A DNA stretch of 38,688 nt from Candidatus Eiseniibacteriota bacterium (GTDB lineage: Bacteria; Joyebacterota; Joyebacteria; Joyebacterales; Joyebacteraceae). The first letter of the stretch is position 1, and each line of letters begins with the position of its first letter. Position numbers and translations under genes: made by a program. A model generated the notes under the pieces. The model ran no database searches and was not told the origin of the DNA. It was given only the letters and a program-made list of their open reading frames with translations. Where the stretch lies: the NCBI GenBank assembly GCA_030638405.1, contig DAOWER010000026.1, positions 1 through 38,688 of the forward strand, given 5' to 3'. Below, piece by piece: positions 32,282 to 38,688 of the stretch.

Positions 32282-32680
32282 CTATCTTCCGGAGGAATCC
32301 CCCGACGCCATGTCCTCCAGGCGCCCGACGGACTTGGTCAGCTCGTTGAGTCGGAATTCGATGGAATTGAGGATCCAGAACTGGAAGTGCTCTACCCGGG
32401 CCTGTTTGTGGATCATCCAGATGATCTTCACCGACACCAGCAGCACGCCGAGTTCGATGGAGAAGAGCGGCGGCAGCGGCATCTCCATGTTCAGCGTGTG
32501 GCGGAAGACGTCGGCTACAAACAGGAACGCTATGGCCGAGAGGAAGACAACGTTGACAACACGATCACGCCTGTTCGAATTGACACCACCTATCTGGCCG
32601 ACCACGGCGCGTATCTTCTCCTTCTCCTTCCGAAACTGCTCCAGCTCCTCCTGCAGAGCCGCGGTGTCCGTCGCCGTCAT
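32282..32680 (-). CDS. Small membrane protein with N-terminal coiled coil, unknown function
   Basis: The 132-residue protein has a charged helical N-terminus (ALQEELEQFRKEKEKIRAVV, about 8-27; likely coiled coil), a first hydrophobic segment (VVNVVFLSAIAFLFVADVF, about 41-59), a second (FSIELGVLLVSVKIIWMI, about 72-89), then a polar tail with HKQARVEHFQFWILNSIEFR and LNELTKSVGRLED. The tail looks conserved and may be a second amphipathic helix. I do not recognise a named family. The ATG at 32678-32680 has a GGAGG-type site upstream (GGAGGACAGAGG); the longer frame to 32923 overlaps the redox fusion gene. It precedes yihY by 47 bp. Confidence 0.72.
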   Translation of the reverse strand: MTATDTAALQEELEQFRKEKEKIRAVVGQIGGVNSNRRDRVVNVVFLSAIAFLFVADVFRHTLNMEMPLPPLFSIELGVLLVSVKIIWMIHKQARVEHFQFWILNSIEFRLNELTKSVGRLEDMASGDSSGR

Positions 32681-32789
32681 CCTCTGTCCTCCATGCTCCG
32701 GTGTCATTTGCCCGAGGCCGACCGCCCTGCCACGACGGGTCCCCGTCCGCACGTCTGATGATTCCCGGTGTTCGCGCCCCGGGACGCCC

Positions 32790-33392
32790 TCAGCCCCAGA
32801 AACGCTCGAAGCGCTCACGCGAGGCCTTGCATATCGGGCAGACCTCAGGCGGCTCTTCCCGCCCGCACAGATAGCCGCAGACGCGGCAGCGCCAGACCGG
32901 CACGCCGCCCTTCGCGGCTGCATCCCTGTCTGCCGTGCCGGCCACTCCGTCCGCCGACCCGCCGGCCACTCCGTCCGCCGACCCGCCGGCCACTCCGTCC
33001 ACGGACTCGCCGGCCGCCGTCCTCGCGGACTCGTTCATCCGCTCTTCCTCCGGAGGCCGTCTCTCCGGGATGGGCCCGATCTCCCGCTTTCCGTCCAGCA
33101 CCTCCCGCGACACGTAGAGCGCGCAGTAGCAGGTTCCCCGCTCCGTGAGGTCGGCATCGCGATAGTCACACGGGCAGACGATGTCCAGGTCGCTGGCGGC
33201 ATCTCCCGAGGCCAGACGGCACGGGCAGCTCCTGTACCCGAACCGCTCCTCGTTCACGAGGAGACCTTCTGCGAGCGCCTCCGTGAACTCGATATCGGGG
33301 TTCAGGTGGTAGCCCGATGCTTCCGCGTCGCGGTCGAGCTCGGCGCGAAGGACCTTCACCTTTTCAACCGGCGCTCCCGTGTCAGCGCTCAA
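32790..33392 (-). CDS. Ferredoxin-thioredoxin-reductase-like domain fused to a rubredoxin-like domain
   Basis: The 200-residue protein has an FTR catalytic-chain-like domain (1-100) with paired cysteines at 56/58 (SCPC), 73/75 (VCPC) and 88/90 (TCYC), the expected [4Fe-4S] plus redox disulfide pattern, including FGYRSCPCRL and DYRDADLTERG. A flexible linker with an 8-residue repeat (GGSADGVA, about 125-160) leads to a rubredoxin-like C-terminus with C169, C172, C185 and C188 in WRCRVCGYLCG and EVCPICKASRERF. In the family such proteins reduce disulfide partners from ferredoxin-level electrons, with rubredoxin able to pass electrons in. The TTG overlaps the glutaredoxin stop (TTGA), so the glutaredoxin is the likely partner. 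A GGAGG lies about 10 bp upstream. Confidence 0.9.
   Translation of the reverse strand: MSADTGAPVEKVKVLRAELDRDAEASGYHLNPDIEFTEALAEGLLVNEERFGYRSCPCRLASGDAASDLDIVCPCDYRDADLTERGTCYCALYVSREVLDGKREIGPIPERRPPEEERMNESARTAAGESVDGVAGGSADGVAGGSADGVAGTADRDAAAKGGVPVWRCRVCGYLCGREEPPEVCPICKASRERFERFWG
32938..33033. repeat. 24-bp in-frame minisatellite in the FTR-rubredoxin linker
   Basis: Four consecutive 24-bp units start at 32938, 32962, 32986 and 33010. The first two are identical, the third has a few differences and the fourth is degenerate. Read on the minus strand they encode an 8-residue Gly/Ser/Ala/Asp linker repeat. The in-frame unit length means copy-number changes would alter linker length without a frameshift. 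Confidence 0.85.
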
Positions 33393-33688
33393 AGCCCGAG
33401 AACCTCCTTGACCTCATCCGGTTTGTGTCCGTTGACCGACTTGACACCGTCTATGACGACGGTCGGAAAGGACACCGCCGGGTTCCATTTGCGCACCTCG
33501 TTGACGGCGGCGTCCCGTTCGTCGCCGGAGAGCTCATCCACGTACACGACCTCGAACACCACGCCCTCGCGCTCGAGGAACTCCCTCATCTTCCTGCACC
33601 ACACGCACGTCGACAGGCCGTACATCACGATGCTGTGAATCGGCGCGCCTGACGACCCGCCGGGCGCGCTGTCTCCCGATAGCGCCAT
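33389..33688 (-). CDS. Glutaredoxin-family protein
   Basis: The 99-residue thioredoxin-fold protein has the redox motif CVWC (Cys28, Cys31) in MYGLSTCVWCRKMREFLE, the cis-proline block SFPTVVIDG near 72-80 and a C-terminal GHKPDEVKEVLGL. The first 16 residues are a Gly/Ser-rich extension. Glutathione use is uncertain; such proteins often work with thioredoxin-reductase-like partners. The stop overlaps the start of the FTR-rubredoxin gene, making that protein the obvious reductant. An AGGGAA site precedes the ATG. Confidence 0.9.
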   Translation of the reverse strand: MALSGDSAPGGSSGAPIHSIVMYGLSTCVWCRKMREFLEREGVVFEVVYVDELSGDERDAAVNEVRKWNPAVSFPTVVIDGVKSVNGHKPDEVKEVLGL

Positions 33689-33712
33689 CCGCTGTTCCCT
33701 TTCGCCTGTGTC

Positions 33713-34021
33713 CTACCCGTGCTTCACACGTCTCCCGAGAATCCGCTCCACGTCGTCGATCTTCCCGGTCAGTCTGCCCGTCGCTCCCTCACGGTCGTCG
33801 ATGGTGACGGAGGTGAACACACGCGGCGCCGCCTCACGGGCAGCCCGGTGGCATTTCATGACGAGCTCCATCACTTCGTTCTCTTCGCCCTCGACCGTTG
33901 TCGCCATCGCGCCGAGCCTGTACTCGAGCCCGGATCCGTCGATGATATCGACGATCCTGGCAACGTGTTCACTCAACGCTTCTCCGACCCCGACAGGCAG
34001 CACACTGAAGACCGCGAGCAT
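33713..34021 (-). CDS. MTH1187-family thiamine-binding-type protein
   Basis: The 102-residue protein matches the small MTH1187/YkoF-like family: LAVFSVLPVGVGEALSEHVARIV, GLEYRLGAMATTVEGE and VFTSVTIDDREG are in the usual order. Family members bind thiamine-like ligands; their cellular role is not settled. The ATG is preceded by GGAGG at 5 bp. The next genes are the glutaredoxin 24 bp downstream and the methyltransferase 29 bp upstream, so it is part of the same run. Confidence 0.88.
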   Translation of the reverse strand: MLAVFSVLPVGVGEALSEHVARIVDIIDGSGLEYRLGAMATTVEGEENEVMELVMKCHRAAREAAPRVFTSVTIDDREGATGRLTGKIDDVERILGRRVKHG

Positions 34022-34050
34022 TGTGACCTCCTTGCCCGGTCATGCTGAGA

Positions 34051-34764
34051 CTACGTCCGGCGGAAGACCAGGACGCTCCCGGACATGATGCCGGGATCGA
34101 ACGCCGCCCCTTCAAAGCTCCCTTTGTGCTCGAGAAGCTCGAATCCAGCTTGCGCGTGTGACCCGGCGTAGTCCTGGCTCCGCAATGGGAAGAGAGTCGT
34201 CTCACCCTCAAAGACAGAGCGGTCGCCCTCGCGAAGCCGCGTCCGGAAGAGCACCCTCTCCTCCGAGATCTCGGGGTAGCTTCTCTCAAACACGAGGTCC
34301 GTACCCTCTACCGGCACACCCGGGAACTCGTAGGATCCCTGAGTGAGCACGAAGTCCCAGTTGACGGTCTGGATCACCCACGTCGCTCCCGGTGTCAGGA
34401 GCTCGCGCAGCTCCTGGAGAAAGTCGGGCAACCGGTGCGGCTTGAGGTGCGAGGCGACATTACCGATGCAATACGCGGCGCCGAACGAACCCGTCAGAGA
34501 ACCGATCTCCTCCGCGCCCAGCACGCGGAACTCGGAAGCGAGATACTTCCGCTTCGCGCGCTCCACCATCCACTGGTCGAGGTCGATGCCCACCGCCTCG
34601 TACCCCTGAGCTGTGAAACGTCCGCAGTAGTCGCCCGTTCCACAGCCGACGTCCAGGACGCGCCTGGCGCCCTCGGGAAACCGACTTCGCAGAAACGAGT
34701 AGACCTTCTCCTCGAACGGGAAGACGGCGTCGTAGTACTCGGCGAACTCCGAATAGAAAGAGAT
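34051..34764 (-). CDS. Class I SAM-dependent methyltransferase, apparent non-canonical start
   Basis: The reading frame contains FAEYYDAVFPFEEKVYSFL followed by RRVLDVGCGTGDYCGRF (SAM-binding motif I), then AVGIDLDQWMVERA, AAYCIGNVASHL and a C-terminal beta-rich part ending SGSVLVFRR. The substrate is unknown. The frame is open from the glnS stop (34786) but has no ATG, GTG or TTG before motif I; the first is GTG at 34593, which would delete the SAM site. An ATC at 34762-34764 sits 7 bp after GGGGG, exactly where homologues usually begin (ISFYSEF), so ATC initiation or a small sequence error upstream are the options. A GTG at 34772 is in another frame. Confidence 0.72.
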   Translation of the reverse strand: MSFYSEFAEYYDAVFPFEEKVYSFLRSRFPEGARRVLDVGCGTGDYCGRFTAQGYEAVGIDLDQWMVERAKRKYLASEFRVLGAEEIGSLTGSFGAAYCIGNVASHLKPHRLPDFLQELRELLTPGATWVIQTVNWDFVLTQGSYEFPGVPVEGTDLVFERSYPEISEERVLFRTRLREGDRSVFEGETTLFPLRSQDYAGSHAQAGFELLEHKGSFEGAAFDPGIMSGSVLVFRRT

Positions 34765-34785
34765 ACGTGCACCCCCTTCGCCGGG

Positions 34786-36483
34786 CTATTTCCCGGCCTG
34801 AGCCTTGCTTATCCTGGCCCACGTGTCCCGCAGCGAGACCGCTCTGTTGAACACGAGCGCGCCCTGTCGCGAGTCGACGCTGTCCACGCAGAAGTAGCCC
34901 TGCCTCAAGAACTGATACGTCGTCCCAGGCAGGGCCTCGCGAAGACCCGGCTCCACCATGCAACCCGCGAGCACCTCCAGCGACTCCGGATTGAGAAGCT
35001 CCTTGAAGTCCTGCTTCCCACCGCCCTCACTCTCGTCGGGAAGCAGGAGGTGGTCGAACAACCGCACCTCCGCCGGAACGGCGTGTCCCGCGGATACCCA
35101 GTGCAGCGTCCCCCTGACCTTCCGGCCGTCCGGCGCCTCTCCTCCCCGCGAATCGGGATCGTACGTGCAGCGAAGCTCCGCGACCTCCCCGGTCGCCTCG
35201 TCCCTGACCACGCTCTCGCAGGTGATGAGGTACGCGTGCTTGAGCCTGACCTCCCTGCCCGGAGCGAGTCTGAAGAACTTCTTAGGCGGGTCCTCCATGA
35301 AGTCGCCGCGCTCGATGTAGACGACCTTCGAGAAGGGAACGTCACGCGATCCGGCCGACGCGTCCTCGGGGTTGTTGACCGCGGGGAACGCCTCGACCAA
35401 GTCGTCCGGGTAGTTGTCGATGACGACCCGCAGAGGCCTCAGAACGCCCATGACGCGTGGAGCCGTCCTGTTGAGGTCCTCCCTCAGACAGTGCTCCAGG
35501 AGTGCTACGTCAATGACGCTGTCCGTCTTCGCGACCCCGACGCGTTTGAGAAACTCCCTGATGGAAGCGGGAGTGTAGCCACGCCTCCTTAAGCCCGAGA
35601 GCGTGGGCATCCTCGGATCGTCCCAGCCGGTGACGTGGCCGCCTTGCACCAGCTCGAGGAGTCTCCGCTTGCTCAGTACCGTGCGGCTGAGATACAGCCG
35701 CGCGAACTCGATCTGCTGCGGGTGATAGATACCCAGCTCGTCGAGGTACCAGTCGTAGAGCGGGCGGTGGTCCTCGAATTCGATCGAACAGATCGAGTGT
35801 GTAACACCCTCGATCGAGTCGCTCTGCCCGTGCGTCCAGTCATACATCGGGTAGAGGCACCACTCGCTCCCCGTGCGGTGGTGCGTGGCGTGCAGGATCC
35901 GATACATCACAGGGTCGCGCAGGTTCATATTGGGCGATGCCATGTCTATCCTGGCCCGAAGCGTCCGCTGACCGTTGTCGAACTCGCCAGCGCGCATCCG
36001 CTCGAACAGATCCAGGTTCTCCTCGACCGTCCTCTCGCGGTAGGGGCTGTCCCTCCCCGGCTCGGTGATGGTGCCGCGGTAGTCCTTGATCTCATCGGGC
36101 GTCAGGTCGCAGACATACGCAACACCCTTCCTCACGAGCTTGAGCGCGAATTCGTAGAGCTGCTCGAAGTAGTCGGACGCGTAGTACAGGCGGTCGCCCC
36201 AGTCGTAGCCCAACCAGCGGATGTCCTCCATTATCGAATCGACATACTCCGTCTCCTCGGCGAGAGGATTGGTGTCGTCGAAACGGAGATTGCACAACCC
36301 ACCGTACTCGGCCGCGATGCTGAAGTTGAGATTGAACGCCTTGGCATGCCCGATGTGCAGATAGCCATTGGGCTCGGGCGGGAAGCGGGTGTGGACCTTC
36401 CCATCGTTCTTGCCGGCGCGTATGTCCTCTTCGATCGTCGCCCTCACGAAGTCGAGGGACGTGCCGGTCTCGGAAGCTGCCAT
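34786..36483 (-). CDS. glnS: Glutaminyl-tRNA synthetase
   Basis: GlnRS attaches glutamine to tRNA-Gln. The 565-residue class I enzyme shows RFPPEPNGYLHIGHAKA (HIGH at 43-46), RFDDTNP, the conserved YDWTHGQSDSIEGVTHS, the KMSKS-equivalent VLSKRRL near 270-276 and the two anticodon-binding beta-barrels (about 340-560). Length and motifs match bacterial GlnRS; there is no YqeY-type C-terminal extension. The presence of GlnRS means this organism need not make Gln-tRNA only by the amidotransferase route. The ATG has GGAGAG upstream and a good promoter lies about 70 bp further up. Confidence 0.97.
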   Translation of the reverse strand: MAASETGTSLDFVRATIEEDIRAGKNDGKVHTRFPPEPNGYLHIGHAKAFNLNFSIAAEYGGLCNLRFDDTNPLAEETEYVDSIMEDIRWLGYDWGDRLYYASDYFEQLYEFALKLVRKGVAYVCDLTPDEIKDYRGTITEPGRDSPYRERTVEENLDLFERMRAGEFDNGQRTLRARIDMASPNMNLRDPVMYRILHATHHRTGSEWCLYPMYDWTHGQSDSIEGVTHSICSIEFEDHRPLYDWYLDELGIYHPQQIEFARLYLSRTVLSKRRLLELVQGGHVTGWDDPRMPTLSGLRRRGYTPASIREFLKRVGVAKTDSVIDVALLEHCLREDLNRTAPRVMGVLRPLRVVIDNYPDDLVEAFPAVNNPEDASAGSRDVPFSKVVYIERGDFMEDPPKKFFRLAPGREVRLKHAYLITCESVVRDEATGEVAELRCTYDPDSRGGEAPDGRKVRGTLHWVSAGHAVPAEVRLFDHLLLPDESEGGGKQDFKELLNPESLEVLAGCMVEPGLREALPGTTYQFLRQGYFCVDSVDSRQGALVFNRAVSLRDTWARISKAQAGK

Positions 36484-36551
36484 CAGCGCTCTCCATCTTG
36501 CTGGATTACGGGCCGGTCGCCCGGTCCCGCGGAATCACCTGCCAGAAACGC

Positions 36552-36580
36552 ATTCTAACCGCACCGCGGCGTTCCTTCAA
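36552..36580 (-). promoter_or_regulatory. Sigma-70-like promoter for glnS
   Basis: On the minus strand TTGAAG (36575-36580) and TAGAAT (36552-36557) are separated by 17 bp and lie about 70 bp before the glnS ATG. The leader between has a small GC-rich hairpin but no T-box structure that I can see. Confidence 0.65.
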
Positions 36581-36597
36581 GAGCGGTCACGGAGCGC

Positions 36598-37068
36598 CTA
36601 CTTGGGGATCATGTTCTCGGGCATCTGCACCGTCACGACCTCACCCTTTGCGCACACCTCCCCCTCCGCCGAGATCGTGGTCGCCACGATGACCTTCCTG
36701 CCCTTTATCTCCTTCACACTGCCCCTCAACTCGAGCGGAACGCCAAGCGGTGTCGGCCTCAGGTAGTCGACGTGAAGCGATGCGGTAACGAAGCGGAACG
36801 CCGGCTCCGTGCTCATCTCCCTTCCCTCCGCCCTGTAGGAGGCCGCGGCCGCGGTGCCGGTGCTGTGACAGTCGATGAGCGACGCGATGAGACCGCCGTA
36901 GACGTACCCGGGGATGGCGATGTGGTACGGCTCCGGGACGAACGTGCACACCGCCTCGTCGCCGTCCCAATAGCTCTTGATCTGGTGGCCGTCCTGGTTG
37001 AGCCGCCCGCAGCCGTAGCAGTAGCTCACGTCGTCCGGGTAGTAATCCTGAAACGCCTTCTCCGCCAT
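36598..37068 (-). CDS. PaaI-family hotdog-fold thioesterase
   Basis: The 156-residue protein has the hotdog-fold signature GYVYGGLIASLIDCHSTGTA (about 54-73), with the conserved aspartate and following H/S region, then LHVDYLRPTPLG and EIKGRKVIVATTIS. The N-terminal SYCYGCGRLNQDGHQIKSYW carries paired cysteines (Cys17, Cys20) typical of a subgroup of these proteins. The family hydrolyses acyl-CoA thioesters; the acyl group is unknown. AAGGA lies 7 bp before the ATG. Confidence 0.9.
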   Translation of the reverse strand: MAEKAFQDYYPDDVSYCYGCGRLNQDGHQIKSYWDGDEAVCTFVPEPYHIAIPGYVYGGLIASLIDCHSTGTAAAASYRAEGREMSTEPAFRFVTASLHVDYLRPTPLGVPLELRGSVKEIKGRKVIVATTISAEGEVCAKGEVVTVQMPENMIPK

Positions 37069-37138
37069 GCTGTTGTCCTTTCGATCGCCTGCGCTCCCCG
37101 CAGCCTCCGCCGGCCACCCGGCTCGCTCCGGCCGCCCG

Positions 37139-37459
37139 CTACCTGTAGTCCTCTCTCACAGGGTGGAAGACGTCGATAATGCGGCACCTCGTTATCGCCT
37201 TCCCGGAGTGCGGCACATCCGGCGCGATGACGGCGACGGTCCCGGGCGCCACGGTCCGCACTTCGTCCCCCACGCGCAGTTCGAGTTCCCCCTCGATGAG
37301 GTTCACTATCTGCTCGTGCGAATGGCTGTGCTCGGGCATCGACGCTCCTGGCTCTATCTCCCAGTACGCGACCGTCATGCTGTCAGAGTGCACGAATCGC
37401 GCTCTGAAGCCGGGAACGGGCTCTCTCTCCCGAACATCATGAAGCTCGAGAAACGACAT
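37139..37459 (-). CDS. Small cupin-domain protein
   Basis: The 106-residue protein is a single cupin barrel. Motif 1 is PEHSHSHEQIVNLIEGELEL (His43, His45, His47-type ligands with a Glu) and motif 2 is VAPGTVAVIAPDVPHSG (His near 84). The metal site is therefore complete. Function within the family ranges from dioxygenase to sugar isomerase to sensor, and nothing here decides. GAGGAG precedes the ATG. The preceding PaaI gene and following lipoprotein gene give no functional hint. Confidence 0.9.
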   Translation of the reverse strand: MSFLELHDVREREPVPGFRARFVHSDSMTVAYWEIEPGASMPEHSHSHEQIVNLIEGELELRVGDEVRTVAPGTVAVIAPDVPHSGKAITRCRIIDVFHPVREDYR

Positions 37460-37534
37460 GCTGCTCTCCTCGAGCGGCCCGGCACGCGGACACCCACCCG
37501 ACGCACCGGAACCGCTTCGCTGTGCAGTGAGGCC

Positions 37535-38005
37535 CTACTCGTCCGCCCACTCCCTGAGCTCTCTCTTGATCTTCTCCTCTACCTTCCTGCCGACCTCCTC
37601 CCAGTCGCCCTCGCCCCGCTCGGACTCCTCGAGCCACTTCCGTATGCCCTTCCGGACCTTCTCCTCGACCTTGGTGCCGATCTCCTCCCACTCCTTCTCC
37701 TTACGGACGAGCACCTTCGCCTTCCTGCGGCAGCCGCGTCCCGCCCCGCCACCGAGGGTCACCATGGCCCCGAGAAGGAAGCCGAGGTCGTAGAGCGGGC
37801 CGACGTTGTTCGGCTCGTACATCCTGACGGTATCGGAGAAGAGCCCGATCACGAAAGTGATGATACAAATCAGCCCATGCCACAGGCCGTTCCAGAAGCC
37901 GGCGGATGCCGACTCGAATCTTGCCGTGCCGGCCGCGCACCCCGCGCAGACCAGAAGCAGGAGCGCCGCCGGAAGCGCCAGCATCCTCAAGCGTCGGACC
38001 TTCAT
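37535..38005 (-). CDS. Lipoprotein with a duplicated charged helix, unknown function
   Basis: The 156-residue product has a lipoprotein signal (MLALPAALLLLVCAGC, Cys23), then FWNGLWHGLICIITFVIGLF (about 37-56), a possible membrane segment, and a conserved-looking YEPNNVGPLYDLGFLLGA. The C-terminal 50 residues hold two copies of an amphipathic charged helix: EWEEIGTKVEEKVRKGIRKW (about 105) and DWEEVGRKVEEKIKRELREW (about 134). The WNGLWHG...N-x-G-x-x-Y-D-x-GF pattern recurs in small lipoproteins of unknown role. The ATG at 38003-38005 has GGAGG 6 bp upstream; the extra 16 codons before it are not signal-like. Confidence 0.8.
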   Translation of the reverse strand: MKVRRLRMLALPAALLLLVCAGCAAGTARFESASAGFWNGLWHGLICIITFVIGLFSDTVRMYEPNNVGPLYDLGFLLGAMVTLGGGAGRGCRRKAKVLVRKEKEWEEIGTKVEEKVRKGIRKWLEESERGEGDWEEVGRKVEEKIKRELREWADE

Positions 38006-38083
38006 ACCACTCCTCCTCTCAATCCGGCCTCCACACTCGGAAGACCGGGACACCGGGACACGTCGTCCCCGCTAACCGGAAGC

Positions 38084-38688
38084 TCAGAACACGTCGTTCT
38101 CGGACAAGCCGCGTTCCTCCGCTCGCAGCGCCATCCACTCCCTGAGGTTCCTCGGGGGTTCGTCGACCTCACCCTCCGGACGTCTCTCCATCACCATTGC
38201 CTCGACAGGGCAGGCCGACATGCAGACTCCACAGCCAACGCAGCGCGCGTAGTCGACCACGCACACGTCGCCGTCCTTCGACAGCGCGCCGAACTGGCAC
38301 CGTGTGATGCACGCGCCGCACCCGGTGCAGAGGTCTTCGTCGACGGACATTCTGAAGTCGGAGCGCGCGACCGCTGTCGGGACACCGAACTCAGCGACGC
38401 CCCTCATGATACTGCAGCAGCACGTGCAGCAGTTGCAGATGTAGTAGATCTGGTCGCGCTGATTCATGGTCGAATGCACCAGACCCTCGTCGGCCGCCCG
38501 CGAGAGTATCCGCTGTGCCTCGTCCCTGGAGATGGGTCTGGTCGCGTCGCTGTCGTCGAAGGCTCCCACCTGCGGCGACAGGATGAGGCAGTTCTCCACC
38601 GTGTGGTCGCACCCCTTGCCGACGAGTTTCTGCTGCACCCTGCAGATGCAGTCCCTGACGCCCCAGGACCGCGCCCCGTCCAGAAGCC
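38084..38688 (-). CDS. 4Fe-4S ferredoxin-domain protein, start outside the window
   Basis: About 200 residues are visible and the frame is open to the right edge, so the N-terminus is missing; the GTG at 38638 is internal. The end contains two [4Fe-4S] motifs: CTGCGACITRC and CVGCGVCMSACP, a bacterial-type 2[4Fe-4S] ferredoxin. Before it are DCICR, a conserved GCDHTVENCL and the striking run YYICNCCTCCCSIMRG, which may bind further metal or clusters. This arrangement is typical of a ferredoxin-domain family of unknown partner found in anaerobes. The protein likely transfers electrons in the cytosol. Confidence 0.87.
   Translation of the reverse strand, partial: LLDGARSWGVRDCICRVQQKLVGKGCDHTVENCLILSPQVGAFDDSDATRPISRDEAQRILSRAADEGLVHSTMNQRDQIYYICNCCTCCCSIMRGVAEFGVPTAVARSDFRMSVDEDLCTGCGACITRCQFGALSKDGDVCVVDYARCVGCGVCMSACPVEAMVMERRPEGEVDEPPRNLREWMALRAEERGLSENDVF

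Noticed and set aside
30718..32680. A CBASS-type defence system (nucleotidyltransferase plus membrane effector plus CHAT-like protein)
   Set aside because: The nucleotidyltransferase resembles small-molecule adenylyltransferases and not CD-NTases, it sits next to DUF1028, and the surrounding genes are housekeeping. It is kept only as a speculative link.
32938..33033. CRISPR-like direct repeats
   Set aside because: The units are contiguous with no spacers and lie in frame within a coding linker.
36484..36597. A T-box or other riboswitch in the glnS leader
   Set aside because: The leader after the promoter is only about 65 nt, too short for a T-box, and no anti-terminator motif is visible.

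Overview
The window comes from a GC-rich bacterial chromosome and reads as core genome, not a mobile region. The organism is almost certainly a Gram-negative (diderm) bacterium: there is a complete Kdo pathway (kdsB, kdsA, kdsC, kdsD), lipopolysaccharide-export genes (lptB, lptC, lptG and the tail of a probable lptF), lipoproteins and sigma-54. The short (Thermotoga/archaeal-type) S-adenosylhomocysteinase, GlnRS, a GH57 glucanotransferase and an HprK-controlled mannose-family PTS fit an uncultured FCB-type lineage (Eisenbacteria/Krumholzibacteriota-like). That placement is an inference with low confidence. I see no rRNA, tRNA, CRISPR array, insertion sequence or phage gene. No gene-free stretch exceeds about 250 bases.

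Layout. (1) 1-1209, plus strand: end of a probable lptF and complete lptG, overlapping. (2) 1253-18264, minus strand: a run of 18 closely spaced or overlapping genes. In transcription order they are lptC, lptB, rpoN, a free-standing lipoyl carrier, lipA, hpf, hprK, PTS IIA, IIB, a GH57 glucanotransferase, PTS IIC, IID, HPr, Enzyme I, a phosphoglucose/phosphomannose isomerase, a sugar nucleotidyltransferase, metK and ahcY. A good sigma-70-like promoter lies just before lptC. (3) 18474-24903, minus strand: rplU, rpmA, a terminator-like hairpin, a metallo-beta-lactamase-fold hydrolase, then kdsB-pyrG-kdsA-kdsC-kdsD. (4) 25146-26036, plus strand: an EamA-family exporter, divergent from rplU. (5) 26175-34764, minus strand: a hybrid histidine kinase, a secreted DUF1028 protein, a nucleotidyltransferase, a CHAT/caspase-reminiscent protein of unknown function, a YihY membrane protein, a small coiled-coil membrane protein, a ferredoxin-thioredoxin-reductase/rubredoxin fusion, a glutaredoxin, a thiamine-binding-type protein and a methyltransferase with no normal start codon. 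(6) 34786-38688, minus strand: glnS, a PaaI thioesterase, a cupin, a lipoprotein and the end of a ferredoxin-type protein cut by the window edge.

How the genes fit together. The order kdsC-kdsD-lptC-lptB-rpoN-hpf-PTS resembles the well-known proteobacterial kdsD-kdsC-lptCAB-rpoN-hpf-ptsN cluster, with three differences. lptA is missing, lipA and a lone lipoyl carrier sit between rpoN and hpf, and the nitrogen-PTS end is replaced by HprK plus a full mannose-family PTS. HPr keeps both His15 and Ser46, so it can serve both EI and HprK. The isomerase overlaps ptsI and would carry imported hexose-6-phosphate into glycolysis, while the nucleotidyltransferase would divert sugar-1-phosphate to activated sugars. 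pyrG supplies CTP to KdsB. metK and ahcY form a methyl-cycle pair.

Start codons are unusual: about ten genes appear to start with TTG, mostly backed by a nearby GGAGG-like site, and stop/start overlaps (ATGA, GTGA, TTGA) are very common. Several intercistronic gaps hold strong hairpins without a U-tract.
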